Shown one piece after another: positions 1 to 11,397 of a DNA stretch of 64,000 nucleotides. A model generated the notes under the pieces. That model saw only the letters and a list, made by a program, of their open reading frames with translations. It ran no database searches and was not told the origin of the DNA. Each line of letters opens with the position of its first letter. The first letter of the stretch is position 1. Both the position numbers and the translations under genes were made by a program. This stretch comes from Cristatella mucedo (lineage: Eukaryota > Bryozoa > Phylactolaemata > Cristatellidae), in contig WPIO01000007.1 in NCBI GenBank assembly GCA_009760855.2, forward strand, positions 11,845,501 through 11,909,500. The letters are read 5' to 3'.

Positions 1-452
1 ATAGACTCCTAAATAATAATCCCAGACTTTAAAGTTAGGAATCCACCGTTGAGGATTATAACTGTTGTTACCTCAGCCTATAATAAATATTGTTAAGGTC
101 AAGTATTATAAATTTGTTTCTCTCGTAAATACTTCAATGCATCCCGAAAAGCTCTGAAAATTCACCAGACTCCTGGCAATTCAAGTTATGGGCGTAAAAT
201 TGGGCTATGGTTTTGCTAACATTATAACTATAGCTCTGAAAGTAAAACAAATTCAGGGAATTTTCTAACCGTGTTAGTAGTTATTGACGGAAATACTGGT
301 TGTGGATGGCGTTATTGACGTGCTTCTATTGCATCTGCCTACTACTGCTCACTAGTTCAGGTAGCGGCAAAAAGCAAGCTCAGAATGTAGTGCACGAATC
401 GAATGACCATAACATACCGAACGGTAAGATAGAATTGTTTGTTCCATGCGTA
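1..452. other. Unclassified flank, no gene recognised
   Basis: I see no repeat family or gene here. An ATG at 306 opens a short frame with a hydrophobic, signal-peptide-like start. It runs into the dispersed repeat at 453 and has no counterpart in the second repeat copy, so I do not call it a gene. Confidence 0.4.
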
Positions 453-757
453 GTTGGCTTTCTCACACGTGCGAGATACAGAACATGTTACTGGATACTG
501 GTCTTGGTAGACATTGGCCATGAGTGTCTTCATGATTGCTTTAGTACGCTGGGCTAAGCTGACCAACCCCTAGTGGTATTCAAGTTTCTCGTACTAAACT
601 TGCAATTTCCTTTGATCGAGCCTCTAGATTGCAGGAACTGAATTACGTAGCCCTATTCACGCTTCGCTCACTACCTGCAAGGGACTTTTAGTTTGTAAGT
701 CTCAGCTGGAGATAATTTATTCCATCATAGAGCTTTCCGTGTGTCTTGAGAGCATGT
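453..757. repeat. Dispersed direct repeat, copy a
   Basis: This block matches 3,027-3,353 in the same orientation with scattered substitutions and indels. Shared landmarks are gcgagatacagaac, gctgggctaagctgacca and agctggagataattta. The family is not recognised and no coding frame is conserved between the two copies. Confidence 0.75.
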
Positions 758-1047
758 GCACGGAAGTCACGGCCAACTAACGATTTGAAGATGTCTGGAG
801 GCTTAGTTATAGTGCTTGAGTCGAAAAGGTAAGTGTGACTATGTGAAGCCTGATTAGAAAGCTAACATAGGTAGGTCAGGAAAAATTAATGAAGAGACCG
901 AGAATGTAAAAAAATAGGAAACTGTAATCCATTTGCATAGCGTCCTAAGAGAACTTCACCTCTATTCAGGCGTATCACGCAGATCGCAGGGTTCTATCCC
1001 ATGATCTTGATCGTCAACTGAATTTACCTTGACCTTGATCGAGCAGG

Positions 1048-1100
1048 CATCTTAAGTACTTGCTCAAACTAGTTGGTAGTTTGGGCAAGTGCTTAAGATG
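1048..1100. repeat. Near-perfect inverted repeat (hairpin)
   Basis: Two 24-nt arms (1,048-1,071 and 1,077-1,100) pair at 22 of 24 positions around the 5-nt loop gttgg. The DNA or RNA could fold into one long stem. It could be the core of a small palindromic element or a structured transcript. Nothing else identifies it. Confidence 0.8.
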
Positions 1101-1471
1101 TTTGTTACGTCACCTTACAATCGAGATGCGCCTAGATGTGGTGCCACAGACCGTCAGAAGGTCAGAGACGGAATAAGTATGAAAGTTTGTCACTTACGAC
1201 AGACAGGACCAATGCCGAGTACTGCAAGCTTCCGGTATTCGAATCTTGAAGCAGGCAATTTTTCTTGAACCTTTCCTCTGGAACCCGTTGGTTTGATATA
1301 TGCATCCTCAGTTCACTTTCACCCTAAATGTGTCATGTGTACCTTTTGAGTAGAGTCAAATGCTTAGTTGGCTCCCTCTGTCTCAACTGTGAGTTGGCAC
1401 TAAAAAAATAGCTCGCTCGTGGAAGCCGCTACTTTCCGGATTTTGCATGCTTAACATAAAATGCATAGCGT

Positions 1472-1512
1472 AAAAGTAGCCTGCCGAGCGCGCAAAAGTA
1501 GCCTGCCGAGCG
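1472..1512. repeat. Short tandem direct repeat, 2 copies
   Basis: The 19-mer aaaagtagcctgccgagcg occurs at 1,472-1,490 and again at 1,494-1,512, a 22-bp period. It is exact in both copies. Confidence 0.85.
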
Positions 1513-2574
1513 TTTTGCAAGTTTCGCTATGCCGAGCCAAAGTATTTCGGATATGAATATAGACGCGAGAGCATCCTTCGACAACTAGCTTTCGCACAAG
1601 CGTGTGTCATTCATTAAACTCTCCTTTATTCACGATTCATTGAATTGAATATTTCCGGCAGAGTGCTCTTGAGACTGCAAGCCTTCTCACTCAAACTTCG
1701 GAAAAGCACAGGGAACCCCGAATTCAGCACCGCATGCACTGCTTCACTGTATATAAAATCAGAATGAACAACCGCGAAAGATTATCTCCAGTGTCAAACC
1801 TCTGAAAAAGCAAAGGGGGACGAATTTCAGTTGTCTCTATTTCGCTTTATAAACTTCTTGACGTCGCCTCGTGCGGAGAAGCGTCGTTGCTGAAAGGTAA
1901 CTGGAGGATCGACACTTTTCGCCTCCACAAACGTAGAATCCGGGCTTTTTATGTGGCCTGGCGTGAAAAAATAGTTCACTGCGAGACAGACTGCAGATGA
2001 ATTGATAGAGAGGTGGCATCAAGGTTACAAGAAAAGACGGTGCTTCCAACTGATCGTCCAAGTGGTTGCTGCAGTGCTAAGTCCTTTGAGTACGCCTATC
2101 TCGAGCAACGAAGAGCCGGATTATTTACAGTTTCCACCCTAGGTCGAGGAAAATCGCAGGTTCAAACCCGATACAATTTGTGCACGGACTGGTTCTCAAT
2201 TAAATGTGAAATCCCCATTCCAATTTATTTGTTCTATATTTTTTATTGATTTTATCTACATTGTTTTTGCTAGGCGTGACTCTCAATCTCAAACGGCGGC
2301 GTCACGTTTAGCCCTTATACGAGCCATGTACGATGATCCCACCAGGTATTATGTAGAAATAAGTGAACGCATAAGTAATTGAAACTTTAAATATAAAGAT
2401 AATTAAATAAATTAAGTGAACCTGCTGACTTTATTGCCGCAGTCAATTTCAAAGGTCCAAATATTGAGCTTTGCTAGTCAGACATCCTGAAATGAACTGC
2501 CAAGTGCACTTCGACCATCTTCCGTAACCCTGAAACCACAGAAGAGTTGTAAAAAGTTTGCCTCTCAATGTAGG

Positions 2575-2990
2575 ATGCGTACTCCAAACGCTTTATTGAC
2601 TGCAGCTGATGCCAAACACAAATGCCCTTCTGTTCCGTCGTCAACAGTATGACAATGCATATTACCATACGTCCGTCAATTCTTCACTGGCTTACTACCA
2701 CGTGTGAAATCGACTTCAAGATCCTCTGTCTGGCTTACAAGTCGCTTCACTCACATACACCAGCATATCTTTCCGACCTCATTCTAACTCCAACGCACAC
2801 TCGCACATCCCACTACTCATTATTCCCAATCTCTTCTTTCCTCGCACTAAATAGAAATCTTTTGGTGATCGAGCCTTCAGCTTATATGCCCCGATAGACT
2901 AAAGATTGCTTCCAGCTTCTTTCACCATTACATCAACTTCTGATAACTCTTAAGTGTTAATGACGCATATTGTGGGGCCATCTTTCAATT
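2575..2990 (+). mobile_element. L2/CR1-like LINE, 3' end of ORF2 (fragment)
   Basis: The frame open at 2,622-2,897 reads like the region downstream of reverse transcriptase in L2/CR1-clade LINEs: a Trp-Leu-Pro-type segment, then FKILCLAYKSLHSHTPAYLSD, then Ser/Arg/Leu-rich sequence before the 3' end. The catalytic RT domain is absent, as expected for a 5'-truncated copy. Family membership is by pattern only. Confidence 0.6.
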
Positions 2991-3026
2991 TACCCCACTG
3001 AACTTGTCTTATTTGTTACACGTGTT

Positions 3027-3353
3027 GTTAGCTTTCGTATCCATGCGAGATACAGAACCTGTTACCGGATGGTGGTCTTGCTAGCCGTTGGCCATGAGTA
3101 CCTTCATGATTGATTTGGCATGCTGGGCTAAGCTGACCAGCTCCTAATAGTCTTTCAGTTTCTCGTACTAAAATTGCAAGTTGCGTTGATCGAGTTTGTT
3201 TATCGTTGATAGTTGAACAGTTTGTAGGAACTGAAGCACGTATCTCTATATACGCTTCGCTCACTATCTACAATGAACTTTCAGCTGTAGAGTTTCAGCT
3301 GGAGATAATTTATTTCATCCTGCCAGTTTTGCGTGTATTCAAGGGAGCATGCC
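3027..3353. repeat. Dispersed direct repeat, copy b
   Basis: Second copy of the block at 453-757, same strand, about 2.6 kb downstream, with an extra short segment in the middle. The family is unclassified. Confidence 0.75.
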
Positions 3354-4901
3354 TAGCTTTGCTCCTGTGTGTGCTATGCTTGATTACCTGTGCACGAGTC
3401 AAAACTAACGAGGAGTTCCACTAATCAGTAGCACCGACCGTCTTCTTGTGTGTTTGCTCGCGAAAGTATGTTACTTGCTTGCGTTTGCACGCTTGACTGA
3501 GCACGATATCCTGCATTCCACTAGCATCTGTTAATGGATTCACTTGCAGGCAGCTGTAAAGCGTCCGAATAAAGATTAATTTCTATTAGGGTGCTACGGA
3601 AACAAAATATTATCTCATATTGTTATAAATGCTCTCCCTCAATCCTCTGTATACTCCAAGCACATTCTTAATAACAAAAATCATTTAAAACTTGTTCGCA
3701 TATCCAAAGTAATTCAGCAAGCTCTATCTGAGCCCTTTGACTTTCTATTGCCTGCTACTGATTATAGAAGTTCGTGGCCGATTCACTCTCAGATAAGAAT
3801 CAAAAAATATAATTCATTTGTATAGCACCTCAAGAGAACTTACTCTCTATTCTGGCGTTTCGCATATGCCATGGGGCTCAAGCTTACGACGTAGGTCAAA
3901 CCTTGGTCAATGCTGATAGATGGCAACGAAGTTGGCGTCCGCATTTGGCTGGAGGCTAGGCTAGCGTCCAATATCTATACAAAGAAAATACGCAACTATA
4001 ATAATGGACAACATCATGTCCCCTTCAAGTTAAGTGACCTCTGCCTCAAGATTAGTTTATCTAGTCTCACTCTAGAAGCGTCTGCTAACAATCTGGGTGT
4101 GCTTTTTAACGACCCGTAATTAGATTTTCAAGGTACCTTAGGCCTTAATTCAGCTTAGGAACACTGCAAAATATCAATTCTCAAGAAATATCATGCTCAA
4201 GAAAGAGTAGGGAAATCAAAATAGTGTCTGAAGTCACGGCTGAATTAACGCAATTCCGAGCAAGCAGAAAACCCGGCTTATTTCCATAACTGCCAGCAAC
4301 TTGTGAAAAACCCAGCTCCTCGTCCGTTGAATCGTAATTGGCGTAGCTACAACGCAAGACATCTCCGTTGTGAGCTTCATTGGCTTTTTACCATTTTGCC
4401 ATTGAGTTGAATTGCAGTTCAGGTCACAAGTAAACAAGTTGCTGTTTTTGCTTCTTTCAGCTGACATACACGAACTCTTAGTGCTCAAGTGAGCTATCGC
4501 ACAGCCAGCTGCACGGCCTCTACAGGTCTCACCAATCTCATGTAAGAAAAACAAGTCTCGCTGATTTCAGTTCCCGTAAATATAAAGTCTAGATCTCACT
4601 GCTGGCTTCCTTCAACTTCAGCACTCACTTTGCATAACCTTTGTCTCAACTTAGGAAGAAATGCAAGTCGATCAACTCATCTTTCCTGCTCATGTGTGCT
4701 CGAGTGAATGCTTGTGCAATACAGGTTCAGTTCATGCTACTGACTAGGAGAGCCTACGAACCATTAGCCCTTAATGTATTCCTTAATCTCTAGCCTGTCG
4801 GTCTATGTACGATAATCGTGACCTGTTACTTGCTTGACTAAGCATCATACTTTGCATGTCATTGACCGTTGTGTACTGTCCTGCTTGTATGATGGATAGA
4901 A
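3354..4901. other. Intergenic stretch, no gene recognised
   Basis: About 3,803-3,890 again resembles a reverse-complement L2-like LINE tail (atagcacctcaagagaactt). I find no convincing coding region. The minus-strand frame at 4,234-4,554 has no recognisable motif and no copy elsewhere in the window. Confidence 0.4.
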
Positions 4902-5247
4902 GTAATGTAATGTAATGTATCTCCCTCTGTAACTCCACAAAGCCAAACAAACTATGCGGGTGTTATACAAGAGAGTTTTGTATAGCTCACTCACAGCTTA
5001 AGTGGCTTTCGGTACGTATTTGGTAGCCAACATACTTCCTCTTGCTCAAAAAAAGAGAAAGTGGCAAGCATAGCAGAGTCAGGAGTGCAGTTAAGGTAGT
5101 GAGTAGCACGGAAATAGATCTTAAGGACCGCTGAAAACGACAAGCCATAGTCAGCAGCAGGAGAGTAGTTTCGTTGCGTAAGAATTGTGGTAGCAAGTTC
5201 CGCAGTCTAGGACCTGCAGAAGCTTCTGTCGCCAACTGTCTTTAAGC
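4902..5247 (-). mobile_element. LINE family 1, 3' fragment with (ATTAC)n tail
   Basis: Reading the minus strand, the element ends in a pentanucleotide tail (plus strand taatgtaatgtaatgtat at 4,902-4,920), preceded by the conserved 3' region also present at 6,000, 19,617, 28,089, 43,480 and 49,764. It is 5'-truncated and includes the end of the coding region with its Leu-Pro-Gln-Phe-type segment. Confidence 0.8.
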
Positions 5248-5254
5248 TGATCTG

Positions 5255-5905
5255 CTGCTTCCGTGCATACCTTACATCATCAATACTTGATTAGCCTCAG
5301 GTCATGTCCCAGCATCTTTCAAGATTTCAGTAGTCGGGCCAATACTCGAGCAAGCCACTCTAGACCACGAGAACTTTCGAAACTTCCGCCTAGTATCCAT
5401 CCAACGTTAAAACCAATGACACTGGAGCGTGTGGTAGCAGACCAGCTGAACTCATATCTCGAAACTTCAAGCCTTGCTAGTACGTTTCAGTCTGGTTTTA
5501 GAGCTAATCACTCCACAGAGCAAGCACACTGCTTCGGGTGTATAATGATCTACATGGGAATGCAGACTTAGTTAGAGTCTGTCTGGTTATTTGAATTGAT
5601 CTTTCGGCAACTTTTGATACTATCAATAATCAAGTCCTTCTTGAGTGTTCTCATCTCGCGTGGGCATCACTGGCGCTGCATTGCAATTGTTCAGGTCGAA
5701 TCTCAGTAGAAGACTCCAGAGTATTGATGTGAATGAGTGCAGATCATCCAAAGAACCTCTGAAATATTGGGTACCTCAGGGATCTTTGTTTGATCCTGTT
5801 CCTTTCACGGCTTATACTATTTCTCCCTCAAATGTGTTTGCCTGGAGCGATCTACACTTTCACTTCTATGCAGATGACACTCAGCTGTATCTTTTCTAAG
5901 ATTCC
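5255..5905 (+). mobile_element. LINE family 2, reverse transcriptase fragment
   Basis: Plus-strand reverse transcriptase pieces are spread over two frames. In order, they are LERVVADQLNSYLETS, FQSGFRANHSTEQA, a VPQGS motif (5,771 onward), and FHFYADDTQLYLF, which carries the catalytic YADD. Frameshifts around 5,570-5,650 separate the pieces. This is a dead fragment of a non-LTR retrotransposon, lying head-on to the minus-strand family 1 fragments on both sides. Confidence 0.85.
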
Positions 5906-5999
5906 TTCCAGCCCGCGAACTCAACGAGTTCTCTCAACTTTGTGGCCACACGTGTCAACGACATCCGCAAATAGATGGCAGCAAACTTTTTTAAATTGA

Positions 6000-6530
6000 A
6001 TAATGTGATGTATCTCCGTCTGTAACTCCACAAAGTCGTAAAGACCATGCGGGTGTTACGCTGGAGAGTTTCGTATAGCCCACTCACAGCCTTAGCGGCT
6101 TTCGGTACGCATTCGGTAGCCAACAGACTTCGTCTCACGCAGCAGAGAGAAAGTGGGAAGCATAGCAGAGTCAGGAGAGCAGTTGAGGTAGTGAGTAGCA
6201 TAGAAGTACAGCTCAGGACCGCTGAAAAGGATTTGCCATAGTCGGCAGTAGGAGAGCAGTATTCGTTGCGTAAGAATTGTGGAAGCGAGTTCCAGTCTAG
6301 GACATGCAGAGCTCAAGCTTTTGTCGCCAACTGTCTTTAAGTGGAGGAATGGGACAGATAATTTATTGTCCACACAGGACCTGAGGGCGCGAAGAGGCTG
6401 AAACTGATGCAACAATTCAGCTAGGTACGAAGGAGCCAAGCCGTAGCGGGCCTTATGGGTCAGTGTAAGAACTTTGCTCTGTATCCGTTGCTCAACCGGC
6501 AACCATCCTAGCTCTTTTAGCAAGAGTCAG
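6000..6530 (-). mobile_element. LINE family 1, 3' fragment
   Basis: Minus-strand translation (6,092-6,523) gives the post-RT segment LKELGWLPVEQRIQSKVL, then THKARYGLAPSYLAELLHQF, then the conserved 3' end. The best-preserved copy of this element is at 28,089-29,633. The tail has decayed to one or two pentamer units. Confidence 0.85.
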
Positions 6531-6670
6531 AAGGCTTTCTGTAAAGATAATAAGTTGGATCTCCGAATGGTCCGGAAATGGTGAGCACTGTAAAATAACC
6601 TCGATCAGCTGCGGGATGAGGTAATTCTAGGAAGCACAAGTATAGATCAGGTCGGTGACCATTATTTTCT

Positions 6671-7385
6671 GAGCTGGAAGGCATCATCAGTGAATGGATT
6701 TCTGATAGAAGAGCGACGACTCTGGTTGTGCACAGGGCCCACATTCAAGTATTAGACCTTGAAATATCACCGCAGTTAAAAATATTAACAGAAGAATTAA
6801 AAGCATCACACCACTGACTGGGTTGCATCATTTAGCTCTATGGAGTAGTTTATCCAAGACGATCGACAGTATTGTTTAAACTGGAAGAGAGTGAACCTGT
6901 TAAACGTGAAAGTTCTTGTATTCTCGCATTTCCGCGTACTTGCATTCAAATTATTTGTAGAAGGCATCAAATTTTCTTGATACTAACTTTCCAACACGAT
7001 TGCGATGGATGAAACTGCAGTGTTTATCAGCCAAGATTCTCAAATGAGAATGTATCACAGTAGTGCCTCGTCAATCTACGCCCCCTCTACTGGTTACGAA
7101 AGTGCACCTATCGCCTATATATTTGTAATCGGTCTGGATGGATAGAAATCCCCCTAATGGTGTCATTATTAACGGTAATAAAGATAGGATTGGCGGTGTT
7201 TTAAACTTTTATATTCAAGAAACTGAAAAAGCCAGGTTCACACAAACAGTTATAAAGTTACAATGAAGTAGGTCAATTTAATCCTATACCATCTATTTTG
7301 CAAAGCGGTCAAAGAGGTGTGCCAGTTTAATATTTAGGCAGCACTAACCGTGCTAAATCTATGAAGAACTTCCTTGCACAGGGAA

Positions 7386-7418
<33 letters not shown>

Positions 7419-7824
7419 AAGAGGGAGAGAGTGGAACAGATGAAATATCGATTATTCCTTTAATGACTGTGCATGTCCACGCTCTCGATATTGCAATTAA
7501 CAGGCCATTCAAGGACCGTTTGTATACGGAAATCTATGAAAATATTGATAATAGAATGCAAAGAAATCTGTGCGGAAACTTGATGAAGTCTGGCCCGACA
7601 AAAGGTGTTGCTTGGGTAAGGACTTCGTTGGATTAAATCATTGACAGTTTTGTTATCAACGCACTACAAGCCGGCTACATTCACAAGATGTTCTCATTTA
7701 AGGAGAGTAATATTCCTAGATGCGAGAGACTGGGCTAATGATTCTACAGGAAATCATGTTGCACGAAATTCAGGCAGTAACAACAGTTTTGACCATTTAT
7801 GACGATGCTCCAGAAGAAGAATAA
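6671..7824 (+). pseudogene. Tigger/pogo-type DDE transposase relic
   Basis: This is a decayed transposase of the pogo/Tigger group of Tc1/mariner DNA transposons, which normally carry a CENP-B-like helix-turn-helix and a DDE catalytic domain. Visible in order are ELEGIISEWISDRRATTL (6,671 on), ELKASHH then TGA where this family usually has Trp, NMDETPV-like AMDETAVFI (7,002-7,028, first catalytic Asp region), a Thr-Gly-Tyr-Glu segment, ALDIAINRPFKDRL after a GA microsatellite, and an acidic end IYDDAPEEE with TAA at 7,822-7,824. Frames 2, 0, 2 and 1 are used in turn, so it cannot be functional. No second copy is in this window. Terminal inverted repeats were not identified. Confidence 0.65.
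7385..7434. repeat. GA microsatellite inside transposase relic
   Basis: An imperfect (GA)n tract starts at about 7,385. It interrupts the transposase relic just before the ALDIAINRPFKD segment and encodes only Arg/Glu runs. Confidence 0.9.
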
Positions 7825-8589
7825 ATGACAATATTTGAATAAAATAGATTTTTGTGAAAAGAATAAAACATATTTGTGTACATGAATAGATACAGGTTTT
7901 TGTACACGAGAAAAACGAGATATCATCTGAAAATAAGCTCTAATGCAAATTTCGGTTGTGCACTATATTGTAAAATCTTGTCTTATTATCGGGGAAACAT
8001 GGTAGTTATTACAAGGAGTAAGAAAAACAAAGGATTATCTTAGCGATATTAATCCACCAGAATTCAAGGCTCGGGACTTGGTAGCTCACGGACTGGCTCA
8101 GGTTAGTAATTAAAACGCGTTAAATTTAGCAAAGCCAGTGCTTCCTATTGACTTAATTTCAAATGAAAAACTATTCCGAATCTTAGCTGTTCGGCAGATG
8201 CACAGGTAAGAAGTCTTTTCTTAGCCCCCCAAATATTTGAAAGCCACTCTATGGTCACCGCAAACCATCCCAAGAGAGCCTGTGAGCGTATAGGCAGGCT
8301 CCAGAGGCTTGCTGTATGACGTGCCTTCGGTGATAACTTCAATGTTATTAGGTCTTAGCCTCATTGTAAAGTGCTTGAACTTCACAACCAAGGTCATGAG
8401 TGTTAATCTGGCCGTATGAAACTCTATATCCTCAATGACGGCTACAATAACAACTGTAGAAAAAAACTCAGTCCATAACTGATATAAATTTATGTCAGTG
8501 CCAATGGATATCACGAAACTAACTGTCAACAGTCGGCGCAGATGGTTATACTAGGCTCACATATTATCCCTGCTAAGTCTTTTTTATGT
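7825..8589. other. Region 3' of transposase relic, unclassified
   Basis: An AATAAA lies about 15 bp after the transposase stop. The rest may be the transposon 3' region or unrelated flank. No gene or known repeat is recognised, and the overlapping minus-strand frames at 8,145-8,529 have no motif. Confidence 0.35.
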
Positions 8590-9011
8590 AATTCTTATCA
8601 AAGACACTGGAAAGAGTGGTGGCAGACCAGCTGAACTCACATCTTGAAACTTCAAACCTTTCTAGTAAATTTCAGTCTGGTTTTAGAACTAATCACTCCA
8701 CAGAGCTAGCACAATGCTTCGGACATATAACGTTCTACTTAGGAATACAGACTTAGTTAGAGCCTGTTTGCTTATTTGGCTTGATCTTTTGGTATCTTCT
8801 GATGCGGTCAATAACCAAGTCCTTCTTGAGTCCTCTCATGTCGCGTGGGTATCACTGGCGCTGCATTGCAATTGTTCTGGTCGTATCTCAGTGGAAGACT
8901 TGAGAGTATTGATGTGAATAAACGCAGATCATCAAAAGAACCTCTGAAATATGGGGTACCTCAGGGATCTGTGTTTTTCCCATTCTTTTCACTGTTTATA
9001 CTCTCCCTCAT
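8590..9011 (+). mobile_element. LINE family 2, RT fragment abutting repeat gene A
   Basis: The sequence is closely similar to 5,400-5,850. It contains the ERVVADQLN segment, FQSGF-type residues, and ends within the region before YADD. It stops where the conserved head of paralog A begins (about 9,012), so it appears to have removed or displaced the 5' end of that gene. Confidence 0.8.
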
Positions 9012-10773
9012 TCCAATGTGATTGTCAAATACCCAAGAACCTGGTCACTAGGCTCTTACTCGAATCATCTTTGCCAGAACTTGACGCTCCTTGCAATGGT
9101 GACGAGCCATCTGAACTGCTACTCTCAGCTCCAGGTCACGAACCCCCAGCATGCATGCAGTCATCCAAAGAACCACCGGCAGTGAAACGTCACGAGCCTA
9201 CCCAGCTAGAATATCACGAGCCTTCCATGCTGCAACATCGGAAGCCTCCCGTACGAGAATATCAGACGCCTCCCATTCTGAAGCTTCAGGAGCCTCTTTT
9301 CCTAAAGCTTCAGGAGCCGCAGGTGCTGGAACATCAGAAGCCGCACGTGCTGGAACACGAGGAACCGCAGGTGCTGGAACACCAGGAGCTGCTGATGGTA
9401 GAACTCCACGAGCTGCCAGTGCAGCTGCACGATGAAGAGCAGCAGGTGTCAGTGCTCGAGGAGCAGCTGGTTCCGGCTCTCGTGGAGCAGCTGCTTTCTT
9501 GTTGGGGTTTCCAGCAGCAGCCACAGCTCCTAGCTCGGCCGCTGCCACCTCTTTGGGCTCATTTGCCACTGCCGGATCTTGTGCCACTCTAGGCTATTCT
9601 GTCGCTGTCACCTCTTCAGCCACTGCGGACGCCACAGCCACTGTCAACTTTGGCACCACTGCCGACGCAGCTGCCACTGCCGACGACACCATAGCTGCTG
9701 ACACCCTAGACACTGCAGACCCAGCCCCCACTGCCGATGTCGCAGCACAGGGGATACCGCAGCCACTTCTTTCACTGCAACTGCGGACGCAACTGATGCC
9801 ACAGCCACTGCAAACGCAGCTGCCACTGCCGACAATGCCACTGGGGACGCCACAGCTGCCATTGAGATAACAGCCACCACTGCCAAAACAGCCACCACTG
9901 CCAAACAGCGATACTGGCGACCCAGCCATCACAACTGAAGACGCCACCACAACTGTGGTGGCCCTGACAACTGCAGAGGCCACTGCAACTGCAGAGGCTG
10001 CCGCCGCAAATGCAGACACGGCCGCTGCTGCAGACGCAGCAGCCACTGCTCCCCCAGTAGCCGCTGGGGGAGCAGCAGCCAGCCACTCATGATCCAGCCA
10101 CCAGTCAGGAAGAAACCACCATTCAGGATCGAGCCACCACTCAGGAAGAAGCCACCACTCTTGATCTAGGGGATCACTGGGGACCCAGCAACAACTGGGA
10201 GAGCAGCAGCCACTGAGAAAAGTGAATCTGCTACAGACTCAGCAACCTCTGGGGACCTGGCCGCAGCTGTCTCACCTACTACCATCTCTTTAGCGTTTTC
10301 AAGCGCAGCTGTCGGTCGAATTGCAGCCCCTGCCGGGCTGGAGGGACCACAGTGCCCGCGCTAGAGGGGCTGCCGTGCCGACACTCGTGGGAGAAGAAAA
10401 AGAAATACTTGCACCCTATCTAGAAGCATCTATACCAAAGCTAGCAGAGCTTCGACCACTAGTGAAACTGTGGTACATGCGCTACGGAATCGCACCAGAC
10501 AGAATCAGAAGAAAACGAATTAAATGCAACCAAAATCATTGGCTGATAACTAGATCTAATGTCGCCCTGTAAAAACAATTTTTCAAAACAATTGAAGTTA
10601 TTCAGCGTTTGAACTAATGCAATTTATTTACATTATCTGAAAATGCTATTTCGCCCTTTGCTGAAAATATTTGGCCAATACTACAAATCTAACCAATCTT
10701 AAAGCCGTAAGTTGTGCCCGGAGAAATGTTTATCGAAAATATGTAATTTGGCATGCATGGTTGCTGAAATAAA
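9012..10773 (+). pseudogene. Octapeptide-repeat gene family, paralog A (decayed)
   Basis: No known family is recognised; this is one of four related loci in the window. The open frame to 9,592 carries the conserved head (NLVTRLLLESSLP, then LLSAPGHEPPAC, KEPPAVK), only a few 24-bp octads (EPQVLEHQ type), the middle segment MVELHELPVQL and LARPLPPLWAHLPLPDLVPL, then a stop. The Pro/Gln array that follows is in mixed frames to about 10,200. The conserved C-terminus reappears in another frame: EEKEILAPYLEASIPKLAEL (from about 10,390). An AATAAA lies at 10,768-10,773. The usual stop after the C-terminus is replaced by a read-on to 10,572. The 5' end is cut by a LINE fragment, and no exon 1 or promoter is near. 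I call it a pseudogene. Confidence 0.7.
10768..10773 (+). terminator. Polyadenylation signal, paralog A
   Basis: An AATAAA stands in the context gcatggttgctgaaataaaa. The same context occurs at matching positions downstream of paralogs C and D, which supports a shared 3' UTR end. Confidence 0.6.
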
Positions 10774-10837
10774 AAGTTGAACTCAAAGCTTGTCTGTAGT
10801 ATCTTCTCAGTTGCCACGTCATACTACTTTTGCCGGC

Positions 10838-11397
10838 CTGCACTAGATCCCAATCAAGCAGCATATCGACTTCAAGGTTCCGCCACTTACTTTTAGGTTC
10901 CTCAACTCTCTAGGTACAGCTTACATTTCATAACAGTTCTCCAACAAGGGTTCGCTTCGCACTACTTGCTACTGTGACTTGCATCGCTTAGCACCTCATA
11001 TAAAACTTGAATCCTTTCGAGTGTCTTTAATTCGTCTGATTCAAACTCACTCCAGACTATTGTAATGACTGACCTTGACACAGTTACATTTAGCTTTAAA
11101 AATATATCTGAGTACTTGCGATTTATAATTTGTTTCCTGTGTGCTATCTGTGCTATATAAGTGATAAGTATATATCTGTGCTATAAGTGCTATCTGACGC
11201 TGTGGCCTGTGTTATAAACTTAATCTGCACATTGATCACGTGCATGTCAATGCTAGCAATGAAATGCTTGATGACATTGCAAAAACTACCTCTAATAATT
11301 TAGTTGCGCCTTTCAGCACAGCATTTTTAAGGTTCCACAGAAGGGATTCAGTTCTGTGAGAGTGCTGTACAAATATTGTATTATTATTACAGAGAAT
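10838..11397 (+). mobile_element. L2-like LINE 3' fragment
   Basis: It starts with a coding-like segment that reads Leu-Asp-Pro-Asn-Gln, in place of the usual LHWIPI-type motif, and ends in ctgtgagagtgctgtacaaatattgtattattatta, the (ATT)n tail of L2-like elements. The same insertion lies at 63,262-63,780 after paralog D, so it predates the duplication. Paralog C keeps only its first part. Confidence 0.7.

Larger units (their letters stand above)
758..2559. other. Intergenic stretch with small repeats
   Basis: No gene is recognised. A short AT-rich start followed by agcgtcctaagagaacttc at about 907-985 resembles the reverse complement of the L2-like LINE 3' ends seen elsewhere. A hairpin at 1,048-1,100 and a short direct repeat at 1,472-1,512 are listed separately. 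The remainder is unclassified. Confidence 0.4.

Noticed and set aside
300-557. Short frame with a signal-peptide-like start
   Set aside because: It runs into a dispersed repeat, and its counterpart at 3,027-3,353 has no matching frame.
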